Shown: positions 1 to 5,028, numbered from the stretch's first letter. The stretch is 9,591 bases of DNA from an uncultured Anaerocolumna sp. (GCA_937901695.1 CALDJN010000295.1:1-9591), one strand, 5' to 3'. A program made the numbers and translations. Notes: generated by a model not told the origin, from the letters alone.

Positions 1-85
1 CATAGGTAATCTTATAACATAGGTAATCTTATAACATAGGTAATCTTATAACATAGGTAATCTTATAACATAAGTAATATTATTC
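1..85. repeat. 17-bp tandem repeat array at window edge
   Basis: The unit CATAGGTAATCTTATAA occurs four times in a row without a mismatch (1-17, 18-34, 35-51, 52-68). A fifth, diverged copy follows at 69-85. Seventeen is not a multiple of three and the unit holds TAA/TAG in rotating frames, so all six reading frames are closed within the array: it cannot be read through as protein. The perfect identity suggests recent expansion by slippage or unequal exchange. The array starts at base 1 of the window, so its full length is unknown. Confidence 0.95.
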
Positions 86-189
86 ACCAAGGAATGTCTG
101 ATGGAACTTACTCTGGGTGGTATGTCTACTCTATAGACAAAGGAATATCAAAAACATTTAATTTACATATAATACTTATGAATAATTAA
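61..189 (+). pseudogene. 3' end of an unrecognised reading frame downstream of the 17-bp array
   Basis: Frame 1 is open from base 61 to a TAA at 187-189 and reads as ordinary protein, including the stretch GMSDGTYSGWYVYSIDKGIS. Upstream it is closed by a TAA at 58-60 inside the tandem array. The only internal ATG (94-96) would give 31 residues, and its AGGA sits immediately before it, too close to act as a ribosome binding site. This is probably the C-terminal remnant of a gene cut off by the array, though a very short gene cannot be excluded. The stop codon overlaps the ribosome binding site of the next gene, as in an operon. I do not recognise the family. Confidence 0.4.
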
Positions 190-202
190 AAGGTATAACT
201 TC

Positions 203-1219
203 ATGAATTATAACTTTGGCGATTGTCCCCTAACTTTGAATACCACTAGAATATGTGCAGATAATACAACAGATTTAGCTGTTGAAGTATCCAAAACGGT
301 ATTTACAACAATGAAGCCTAATATTGTTATCATAGCAAATAAGAACGAAGTTTTTGACGCAATAGCTGCTGCTTCCATTATACATCATCCGTACAACGCT
401 TCTATTCTGTTTACTGATGGGAAAAAAATAACGAAAGAAACCTTAAATGAACTTTTTCGATTATCACCAGAAGGAATTGATGGTATACAAGTTATCTTAG
501 TAGGTGATATTTCCCAGCGAATATCTTTGACTCTTACAAATTATGGATATCATTCAGCACAAGTGGCTGGATTGAATCACTATGAAACCGCTTGCTTAAT
601 ATCTACTATGAGAGAATATGAGAATCTCATTATCATGTCTGGTGAAGATTATTCAGAAGGTATCATGGCAGCATACTGGTCTGCCCACCATGGTGATCCC
701 ATATTATTTGTAGAGAAGGATAATATTCCTTCCTGTACATTTGATATCATTAATAGTAAAGATGATATTAATATTTATATATTAGGCTCTTTTAATACTG
801 TTTCAAAAGAAATAGGAGATACTTTATCCAGGTTACCGAACGTAAAAAGTATCAATAGAATTGATGGTCAGAATCCTTATGAAATTGCGGTTAATTTTGC
901 AGCATACCTGGATCCGAATACAGGATTTGGCTGGGGGAGAAATTATGTGGATGGTCATGCTTTCACATTCAGTGCTATGGATGGGACAGATACTCTTTCC
1001 GGAGTATTATTTGCACACATGGGAAAGCATACGCCTCTCCTGCTGATCGATAGAAATATTGTCCCTCAAGTAGTTGAGGATTATATACAATCCGTAAAAC
1101 CAATACCTCCAATAGGTATGCCAATACCTCCATTTATGCATGGATATATTCTCGGAGATATTAATTATATTCCCTATCATACACAAATGATGATTGAAAA
1201 AATATTATCAATTGACTAG
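203..1219 (+). CDS. Cell wall-binding repeat 2 (CWB2) family protein without signal peptide
   Basis: This 338-residue protein is built almost entirely of three CWB2-like (PF04122) units, at about residues 16-115, 119-213 and 218-338. Each begins with a degenerate R-I-x-G-x-N-x-Y-E-x-A motif (RICADNTTDLAVEVSK, VAGLNHYETACLIS, INRIDGQNPYEIAV). Each then carries an 'I-V-I/ANxNEVFDAIAAAS'-type strand-helix and a late hydrophobic 'VILVGD' or 'IYILGS' strand. In known S-layer and surface proteins three CWB2 units fold together and bind anionic wall polymer. Here there is no signal peptide, no membrane segment and no second functional domain. The start is fixed by AAAAGG at 188-193, nine bases before the ATG, and an in-frame TGA at 179-181 rules out a longer N-terminus. 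Unit 3 has a proline-rich insertion (PIPPIGMPIPP, about 300-310) encoded by a 12-bp direct repeat. The location of action, surface or cytoplasm/spore, is unresolved. Confidence 0.8.
   Translation: MNYNFGDCPLTLNTTRICADNTTDLAVEVSKTVFTTMKPNIVIIANKNEVFDAIAAASIIHHPYNASILFTDGKKITKETLNELFRLSPEGIDGIQVILVGDISQRISLTLTNYGYHSAQVAGLNHYETACLISTMREYENLIIMSGEDYSEGIMAAYWSAHHGDPILFVEKDNIPSCTFDIINSKDDINIYILGSFNTVSKEIGDTLSRLPNVKSINRIDGQNPYEIAVNFAAYLDPNTGFGWGRNYVDGHAFTFSAMDGTDTLSGVLFAHMGKHTPLLLIDRNIVPQVVEDYIQSVKPIPPIGMPIPPFMHGYILGDINYIPYHTQMMIEKILSID
1100..1132 (+). repeat. 12-bp direct repeat inside the CWB2 gene
   Basis: CCAATACCTCCA occurs at 1100-1111 and again at 1121-1132, exactly 21 bp (seven codons) apart. 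It duplicates the proline-rich PIPP motif in the third CWB2 unit while keeping the frame. It looks like a small in-frame duplication within a surface-exposed linker. Confidence 0.8.
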
Positions 1220-1366
1220 TAATCATATATAAAACAGTTTTTTGAGCAAAAAATACTTCCTTATTCCAAGTCTTGTTACCTAATCGAATTTCAGTGCATT
1301 TGTTTAATTTAAATTTTTATATTTATGAATGCTTATGTTGTATATAATTGAAATCTTGAAATACAG

Positions 1367-1411
1367 AAAAACGAGTCAGCAGTCTATAATATTACTTTTA
1401 CTGCTGACTCG
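1367..1411 (-). terminator. Rho-independent terminator of the GyrI-like gene, possibly bidirectional
   Basis: A perfect 12-bp stem is formed by CGAGTCAGCAGT (1372-1383) and ACTGCTGACTCG (1400-1411) around a 16-base loop. On the minus strand the stem is followed at once by TTTTT (1371-1367), the classic intrinsic terminator layout, about 50 bases after the stop codon of the gene ending at 1462. On the plus strand the T-run (1421-1425) comes about nine bases after the stem, so it may weakly terminate the CWB2 gene too. Confidence 0.85.
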
Positions 1412-1461
1412 GTGACAATATTTTTCTTATAATCTAAGTTGTAAATTTCAAACAATACTAT

Positions 1462-1941
1462 TTATTTTTCATCTAATCTGTTAATTGGGAAGAACAAATA
1501 CAACTGGCCATTTTCCTCAGGACAGTTATAATCAAATACTGCTCCAGCTAACTTATAATTATTTGATTCCATATAGTTTAAAATATACGAAAATGTTTTT
1601 TGATAGTCACCCTCAACCTTTGCATATAAGTATTCAAAGGTTGGAACCGTCCATTTTGTCCAATTGACAGGCGCATCCATTTCATGACCAACCTGTACAC
1701 CAGCTAAATATAAACCTTCCGAAAAATTCTCCCATGGCTTGAAATTCCTTGAAAAGTCGCTCATTAAACCCCATATTCCAAGTAAGTTTCCATTATCATC
1801 ATTTGCAGCAAGTGCTGCTACTTCTTCAGAATGAGAATTTGCATCATCCCATAATTTCTTTATAAAATTTTCCCCATCCTTTGAAGAGCCTTCTTTTCCA
1901 ATAACCGAAAAAGAAGGGATTGTACACTTTTTAACCTCCAT
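1462..1941 (-). CDS. GyrI-like / AraC-type effector-binding domain protein
   Basis: This 159-residue protein appears to be a stand-alone GyrI-like small-molecule-binding domain (AraC_E_bind/GyrI-like, PF06445 type). It shows the usual features in order: an opening basic strand (VKKCTIPSFSVIGKEG), a helix with FIKKLWDDAN (about 26-35), a GIWGLMSDF strand (about 55-63), a central LYLAGVQVGHEMDAP strand (77-91), the WTVPTFEYLYAKVEG strand (97-111), and a final ENGQLYLFFPI strand (143-153). There is no DNA-binding domain, so it would bind or process a small hydrophobic ligand rather than regulate directly; some members hydrolyse cyclopropanoid compounds. Start: AAGGAAGG at 1949-1956, seven bases before the ATG. 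It is transcribed divergently from the DUF2089 gene and ends at a strong terminator. Family assignment is fairly sure, ligand unknown. Confidence 0.75.
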   Translation of the reverse strand: MEVKKCTIPSFSVIGKEGSSKDGENFIKKLWDDANSHSEEVAALAANDDNGNLLGIWGLMSDFSRNFKPWENFSEGLYLAGVQVGHEMDAPVNWTKWTVPTFEYLYAKVEGDYQKTFSYILNYMESNNYKLAGAVFDYNCPEENGQLYLFFPINRLDEK

Positions 1942-2041
1942 TATAATACCTTCCTTCCACTGCTAATTACTTAGAATCATATATATCTATTTGCTATTAT
2001 ATTATAAATCAGAAGTTGTTTCTACCAGAGATTACCATATT

Positions 2042-2070
2042 ATCATAAATTCAATATGTGAAATATACAA
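2042..2070 (-). promoter_or_regulatory. Candidate promoter of the GyrI-like gene
   Basis: On the minus strand TTGTAT (2070-2065) is followed after 17 bases by TATGAT (2047-2042). The -10 matches the sigma-A consensus at five of six positions, the -35 only at three. The leader would be roughly 90 bases. A competing TATAAT lies closer to the gene but has no acceptable -35. The -35 is only three bases from the 14-bp palindrome. Confidence 0.3.
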
Positions 2071-2073
2071 CTA

Positions 2074-2087
2074 TAGTTACGTAACTA
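2074..2087. promoter_or_regulatory. 14-bp perfect palindrome, candidate operator in a divergent intergenic region
   Basis: TAGTTACGTAACTA is its own reverse complement over 14 bases. It sits between the divergent GyrI-like and DUF2089 genes, three bases from the candidate -35 of the former and 26 bases upstream of the -35 of the latter. Size and placement suit a dimeric helix-turn-helix regulator acting in either direction. The cognate regulator is not identified; DUF2089 itself is one possibility. Confidence 0.5.
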
Positions 2088-2113
2088 ATTAAAAGTAAAT
2101 AAGAGCTTCCATA

Positions 2114-2142
2114 TTGACTTTAACAATATTAATGTATATAAT
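2114..2142 (+). promoter_or_regulatory. Sigma-A-type promoter of the DUF2089 operon
   Basis: TTGACT (2114-2119) and TATAAT (2137-2142) are separated by exactly 17 bases. This is a near-consensus vegetative promoter, 26 bases before the start codon region. Transcription should begin close to 2149, giving a very short leader that includes the AAAGGAGG ribosome binding site (2153-2160). Confidence 0.85.
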
Positions 2143-2168
2143 AAACTTTATTAAAGGAGGCTGATAAA

Positions 2169-2471
2169 ATGGCAATAGAGGTTGTACCTGAATGGATGAT
2201 AAATCTTGACGATGAAGATGTATCATTTATAAAAAAGTTTATTATGTCATCTGGTTCATTAAAAGAGGTCGCTACTCAATATGGTGTAACTTATCCTACA
2301 GTTCGGCTTCGTTTAGATCGCCTAATACAAAAAATACAAATTAATGAGGACACGTCCAATGAACCTTATATAGCACTAATTAAACGCCTTGCATTAAATG
2401 AAAAAATTGATTTTGATACTGCCAAAATACTTATATCTGAATATAAAAAAATAAATGTGGAGGAAAAATAG
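2169..2471 (+). CDS. DUF2089 family protein (short, helix-turn-helix-like)
   Basis: This 100-residue protein matches the DUF2089 pattern (PF09862): an opening PEWMINLDDEDVSFIKKFIM segment, then SSGSLKEVATQYGVTYPTVR and LRLDRLIQKI. The 'SLKEVA..YGVTYPTVRLRLDRLI' stretch (about 30-54) has the spacing of a helix-turn-helix recognition unit, so a DNA-binding regulatory role is plausible, but the family has no established function I can state. There is no N-terminal zinc ribbon; some longer members have one. The start has AAAGGAGG eight bases before the ATG and a near-consensus promoter. Its stop abuts the start of the next gene (TAGATG), indicating a two-gene operon with a membrane protein. Confidence 0.85.
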   Translation: MAIEVVPEWMINLDDEDVSFIKKFIMSSGSLKEVATQYGVTYPTVRLRLDRLIQKIQINEDTSNEPYIALIKRLALNEKIDFDTAKILISEYKKINVEEK

Positions 2472-2792
2472 ATGAAGAATGTTACAATTTTATTGTTGAT
2501 TCTACCTGTCGTTGCCATCGGCCTAATATGTTTACAATTGTTTTTATCAAAAAAAGAAAGTAAATGGTTTGGGTTAATTTTACCAATGACCACTTTTGCC
2601 TTTTCACTTATTTATGTATTAAACATTATGGATACAGGAAGTTTATTACAGAACATTATACTAATAATTTCAACACTGTTGACCTCAAATATTTTTACCA
2701 TAATTCTATTAGCAATATACTTTGCCGGCAGAGAAAAGATGAAAAGAAAAGCTCATCAGCTTGAAAAGATGAATATTCAAGATTTGGAGTAA
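2472..2792 (+). CDS. Small three-helix membrane protein paired with DUF2089
   Basis: This 106-residue protein has three hydrophobic segments, at about 4-25, 32-53 and 58-87, and a short charged C-terminal tail (REKMKRKAHQLEKMNIQDLE). The tail would lie in the cytoplasm if the positive-inside rule holds. The ATG follows the DUF2089 stop directly; the ribosome binding site GGAGG (2459-2463) lies inside the end of that gene, eight bases upstream, so translation is probably coupled. I do not recognise a named family. The tight linkage suggests the DUF2089 protein regulates or works with it, for instance as a membrane-sequestered regulator. That is inference from context only. Confidence 0.75.
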   Translation: MKNVTILLLILPVVAIGLICLQLFLSKKESKWFGLILPMTTFAFSLIYVLNIMDTGSLLQNIILIISTLLTSNIFTIILLAIYFAGREKMKRKAHQLEKMNIQDLE

Positions 2793-2808
2793 TATCTAAA
2801 TACTATTT

Positions 2809-2847
2809 GAGGGCAGCGGAGGAAGATAAAATAAAATCGCTGCCCTT
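2809..2847 (+). terminator. Hairpin after the DUF2089 operon, probable terminator
   Basis: GGGCAGCG (2811-2818) pairs perfectly with CGCTGCCC (2838-2845), extended by A2810-T2846 and a G-T pair, around a 19-base loop. It stands about 20 bases after the membrane protein stop, the expected place for a terminator. The following U-tract is poor (TTGCTTGT), so termination may be incomplete. Confidence 0.55.
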
Positions 2848-2874
2848 GCTTGTAGGTCTAAATCAATTGGCTGA

Positions 2875-2967
2875 TTATGATTCATTTTTACCAGGTATTA
2901 TTAACTTTAATAATCCACTCTTTATAAGCCAGTTTAAGATTGTTTCATTTAGCTGCCTAAACGCTGT
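2875..2967 (-). pseudogene. Possible C-terminal remnant of a RecG-like/AlbA-associated winged-helix protein
   Basis: On the minus strand a 30-codon frame between a TAA at 2970-2968 and its own TAA at 2877-2875 reads TAFRQLNETILNWLIKSGLL then KLIIPGKNES. The pattern 'FR..I...LI.SGLLK..IP.K..S' resembles the winged-helix tail of RecG-like ATP-binding proteins and some transcription-factor-like DNA-binding proteins ('..LIESGLLKLTIPDKPxS..'). It has no start codon and no ribosome binding site, and it ends before the usual Q-K-Y tail. It lies directly downstream of abiEii. The call rests on a short motif match and could be chance. Confidence 0.3.
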
Positions 2968-2997
2968 TTACCCCATTCAGACATAAGTTCCAGAATA

Positions 2998-3894
2998 TTA
3001 AATATACTCTCTCGTTTGACAAGACCAGTTTTTAATAAGTTCACCTTCAGCAATTATAAATTCATAGGGTGGTAATATAAAATCAATTATTACCTTAACT
3101 ACAATTGTAAAATCTAGTTTATAATTTAATATTTTATTACAAAAGTTATTCCATCTTCTTTGAATTTCTATATTCTTAGTCAATCTTAAAATATCAGTAA
3201 CAGAATTCCTTTCATACGCCCTACCTCTATTAGTTAAGGTCTCATAAATTGCTTCTTGTAGCTTCCTTCCCTCAAAATCAAATGATGTTGCTATGTAATA
3301 TATATCATAGAAATCTTTCATTCTTCCTGTAGCTTCCATTAAGAATATTATTGCATCTATCTTTTCTGCTACAGTAGATTCTAAAGAGTAGGTGAAAATT
3401 CTGGGTTTTTGAAATTCTGAAAGTAATGCAGGTAAAGTCCTTTCAACTGGAGAAGGGATTACAATATCACCAATGCCAAAATCTATGCTAAAAGGAGTTT
3501 TTGTTCTTCCTATTATCCCTATTAAGTTAACCCTAATCCCAGGGTATTCTTTAAATTCACTAATTGTTTCCAAGTTCCTCATTTGAATATCTATAAACTC
3601 ATTTCCACTGCTTAAAGATATAATCTCTAAGACAAGTTTTTCAATTTTGCCTTTTTCATTAGAGTGATTTTTCAATAGATAATCTGCATCTATAGTTGGC
3701 CTAGTAGTAAATTCACTAATTGTATATAGTAAAAATCCTCCTTTAAGGATTAAATTATCCTTGTACCTAGAGTTTGATAATCTCCTAATAAATTCTTCTT
3801 GGCAAAACAAGTTCAACAATTGTTGCAATGAAATTTCTTTTTTCTTTGATTCATTTTTCAATCTAGCTAATACTGACTCTGGACTAATTTTCAT
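2998..3894 (-). CDS. abiEii: AbiEii-type nucleotidyltransferase toxin (type IV toxin-antitoxin)
   Basis: This 298-residue protein shows the AbiEii (PF08843) nucleotidyltransferase layout. Motif I is KGGFLLYTIS...RPTIDADYL, with G53, D69 and D71; motif II is SIDFGIGD (D138, D143); motif III is AEKIDAI (K178, D180); motif IV is KDFYDIYY (D194, D197). The C-terminus FILPPYEFII...NW is the usual family ending, so the gene is full length. Family members are GTP/CTP-binding nucleotidyltransferases in the cytoplasm that arrest growth, some by modifying tRNA, and abort phage infection; the target here is unknown. I chose the ATG at 3894 over a GTG at 3903: AGGAG (3905-3909) is ten bases from the ATG but one base from the GTG. 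The ATG also overlaps the abiEi stop as TAATG, typical of translational coupling. All catalytic residues are present, so it is probably active. Confidence 0.92.
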   Translation of the reverse strand: MKISPESVLARLKNESKKKEISLQQLLNLFCQEEFIRRLSNSRYKDNLILKGGFLLYTISEFTTRPTIDADYLLKNHSNEKGKIEKLVLEIISLSSGNEFIDIQMRNLETISEFKEYPGIRVNLIGIIGRTKTPFSIDFGIGDIVIPSPVERTLPALLSEFQKPRIFTYSLESTVAEKIDAIIFLMEATGRMKDFYDIYYIATSFDFEGRKLQEAIYETLTNRGRAYERNSVTDILRLTKNIEIQRRWNNFCNKILNYKLDFTIVVKVIIDFILPPYEFIIAEGELIKNWSCQTREYI

Positions 3895-4487
3895 TACAAC
3901 CACACTCCTATATAGGTTTGAACCTTATTCTTTAAATTTAGTACTTCGGAATATTTCAGCAGTCTCCTTATATTTTTCGTTGGATCTTTTACATATCTTT
4001 GAATGGCATTGCTAAATACTTCTCTTTCTATTTTGTTTTCATAGCGAAGAATATCACAGATAGTACGATCCCGATCAAATATTTTTACATAAACACCCTC
4101 TATTTGCATAGTATCAATTCCCACACCTAAAAGCTTTGATTCCATATAAAAAACATCAATTATCGGGTAATCAATCTGATATTGTGATTTTTCACTGTTC
4201 CTATCAACAGCTATTTGCCAAGATGAAGGTATCCTATCTGTATATCCATAAACCATTAAAGCAGATTCAAGAAAAATTACTGCATTGGGAAATAGTCTTG
4301 CTATTACAACCTCTTCAGGATATGTATTGTCTGATAGTTCATAAAATCCCCGTTTTAATCTTACAATATCACCTTTTTCTATCAATTTATTTATTTGTCT
4401 ACTATAAAGCCCCAGTTTGTTAAGTTCAGAAGTTCTTAGGATTCCACCATTATTTTTAAGGGCTTGATAAATATCTTTTCTATCCAT
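3894..4487 (-). CDS. abiEi: AbiEi-type antitoxin and autoregulator (type IV toxin-antitoxin)
   Basis: This 197-residue protein precedes and is coupled to the toxin gene. Residues 1-55 form a winged helix-turn-helix (GGILRTSELNKLGLYSRQIN, then KLIEKGDIVRLKRGFYEL). A middle region IFLESALMVYGYTDRIP (71-87) and a C-terminal domain starting FDRDRTICDILRY (about 137-149) follow, as in AbiEi antitoxins. In studied AbiE systems AbiEi counters the toxin without forming a stable complex (type IV) and represses its own operon by binding inverted repeats at the promoter. The start codon has GAGGTG (4492-4497) four bases upstream. An extended -10 promoter with an overlapping inverted repeat lies upstream, consistent with autoregulation. 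No defect is visible. Confidence 0.9.
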   Translation of the reverse strand: MDRKDIYQALKNNGGILRTSELNKLGLYSRQINKLIEKGDIVRLKRGFYELSDNTYPEEVVIARLFPNAVIFLESALMVYGYTDRIPSSWQIAVDRNSEKSQYQIDYPIIDVFYMESKLLGVGIDTMQIEGVYVKIFDRDRTICDILRYENKIEREVFSNAIQRYVKDPTKNIRRLLKYSEVLNLKNKVQTYIGVWL

Positions 4488-4538
4488 AGGTCACCTCAAT
4501 GTCCGCATTGTTATTAAGGGTGCGGGTAATTTAGTGCA

Positions 4539-4568
4539 ATTATACCATAAGTCTTAGCTTTAAGTAAA
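4539..4568 (-). promoter_or_regulatory. abiE operon promoter
   Basis: On the minus strand TATAAT (4544-4539), preceded by TGG (an extended -10), lies 18 bases from TTTACT (4568-4563, four of six matches to the -35 consensus). Transcription would start near 4532, giving a leader of about 45 bases before the abiEi ATG. The leader contains a small CCGCA/TGCGG inverted repeat (4503-4507, 4521-4525). Confidence 0.7.
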
Positions 4569-4571
4569 GCT
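4556..4571. promoter_or_regulatory. Inverted repeat over the abiE -35, candidate AbiEi operator
   Basis: AGCTTTAAGTAAAGCT has two perfect 7-bp arms separated by two bases and covers the whole candidate -35 hexamer of the abiE promoter. A repressor bound here would exclude RNA polymerase. AbiEi antitoxins are known to repress their own operons through inverted repeats in the promoter, so AbiEi is the natural candidate. The site also contains the stop codon of the upstream AbiH-like remnant (4560-4562). Confidence 0.5.
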
Positions 4572-4715
4572 TTTAACTCTTTTTAAACTATCTGCACTAT
4601 ACCAACTAAAATACCAATAGATTTTGCTCCTATTTTTATTATTATTTATTATTTGCTTAAAATATGGATCATCTACATTAAATGGAGAATGTCCTATTAC
4701 TAACTTGAACTGAAC
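4560..4715 (-). pseudogene. C-terminal remnant of an AbiH-like abortive-infection protein
   Basis: A minus-strand frame of 51 codons ending at TAA (4562-4560) reads LVIGHSPFNVDDPYFKQII, then NNNKNRSKIYWYFSWYSADS and LKRVKSFT. The GHS...(V)D.PYF..I followed by a W-Y-x-S-W/Y-Y-S strand is the C-terminal signature I associate with AbiH phage-resistance proteins (PF14253). The frame is closed upstream by TAG (4718-4716), and there is no start codon or ribosome binding site, so the N-terminal several hundred residues are missing. Recognisable protein stops near 4704, exactly where an inverted repeat begins, suggesting the gene was broken there. It reads in the same direction as abiE and ends inside the abiE promoter, so the two defence genes were once adjacent. 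Confidence 0.55.
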
Positions 4716-4754
4716 CTAAGTATTGTTTTTTACAATGCATAAGGTTCAGTTCAA
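4705..4754. repeat. Long, nearly perfect inverted repeat (50-nt hairpin)
   Basis: TTGAACTGAACCT (4705-4717) and AGGTTCAGTTCAA (4742-4754) are perfect 13-bp arms. Inside them GTATTGT (4720-4726) pairs with ACAATGC (4732-4738) with one G-U pair and a five-T loop. Together this makes about 20 base pairs in 50 nucleotides. No T-run follows on either strand, so it is not an ordinary terminator. Confidence 0.9.
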
Positions 4755-4808
4755 ATGATAGTTCAAATGCTACTTTAAGTAAAAGTTCAAGTGACAATTC
4801 AAGTGACA
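4749..4808. repeat. Five-unit 12-bp periodic direct repeat
   Basis: Five consecutive 12-bp units fill 60 bases without gaps: GTTCAAATGATA, GTTCAAATGCTA, CTTTAAGTAAAA, GTTCAAGTGACA and ATTCAAGTGACA. The core is TTCAARTG; the third unit is the most diverged. The first unit overlaps the right arm of the preceding hairpin, and the last overlaps the next inverted repeat. The pattern is iteron-like, or could be an eroded array of protein-binding sites. No coding explanation is convincing. Confidence 0.8.
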
Positions 4809-4842
4809 GGTACACTTTAATAATATTAATAAAGCCCTGTCA
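4804..4842. repeat. Hairpin between the 12-bp repeats and the spore protein gene
   Basis: TGACAGG (4804-4810) and CCTGTCA (4836-4842) form a perfect 7-bp stem. Inside, a CTTTA/TAAAG stem continues after a small asymmetric internal loop. It starts 13 bases downstream of the spore protein stop on the minus strand and could help terminate that transcript, but there is no T-run. It shares its TGACA with the last 12-bp repeat unit. Confidence 0.6.
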
Positions 4843-4854
4843 AATATTTAATTT

Positions 4855-5028
4855 CTATTGATTTATTTGTTTATTCTGAATATTTTCTATAGCCTTTTTA
4901 ACTATATTACCGCAGTCTTTTGAAGAAACATCTTTCCACCCATTTGACTTTACTTGATAATAAACGCCAAGTTCCTTTGCAATTTCCTCTTTTACATTTT
5001 CAGATAGTTTACTTTTATGGTTACTCAT
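4855..5028 (-). CDS. Small acid-soluble spore protein, alpha/beta type (SspF-like)
   Basis: This 57-residue protein matches the alpha/beta-type SASP family (PF00269), closest in pattern to the SspF subgroup. It has LSENVKEEIAKELGVYYQVK (residues 8-27), SNGWKDVSSKDCGNIVKKAI (28-47), and a polar tail. SASPs coat DNA in the spore core, protect it from UV and chemicals, and are degraded at germination by the GPR protease, whose site lies in the E-I-A segment, here KEEIAKE. The helix-turn-helix spacing with GW..V.S.D.GN.V..AI is intact. Ribosome binding site AAGGAGG (5034-5040) is five bases before the ATG. I saw no clear sigma-G promoter. It is separated from the peptidase gene upstream by a terminator, so it is probably monocistronic and expressed late in sporulation. 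Confidence 0.85.
   Translation of the reverse strand: MSNHKSKLSENVKEEIAKELGVYYQVKSNGWKDVSSKDCGNIVKKAIENIQNKQINQ

Noticed and set aside
1..85. CRISPR array
   Set aside because: The 17-bp units are directly adjacent with no unique spacers, and no cas gene is present.
168..173. TATAAT as the -10 of a CWB2 gene promoter
   Set aside because: No -35-like hexamer occurs at suitable spacing, and it lies in apparent coding sequence in a very A+T-rich region.
861..1046. Small plus-strand frame inside the CWB2 gene
   Set aside because: It overlaps the CWB2 coding sequence in another frame, with no ribosome binding site or recognisable product.
2949..3040. Frameshift near the end of abiEii, because another frame reads KRESIFNILELMSEWGKQRL past the stop
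   Set aside because: The existing frame already ends with FILPPYEFII...NW, which is the usual AbiEii C-terminus, so no frameshift is needed.
3898..3903. GTG at 3903 as the abiEii start
   Set aside because: The only ribosome binding site (AGGAG, 3905-3909) is one base away, too close, while the ATG at 3894 has good spacing and overlaps the abiEi stop.
4136..4423. 95-residue plus-strand open frame antisense to abiEi
   Set aside because: It lies wholly within a well-supported gene on the other strand, has no ribosome binding site and resembles no family.
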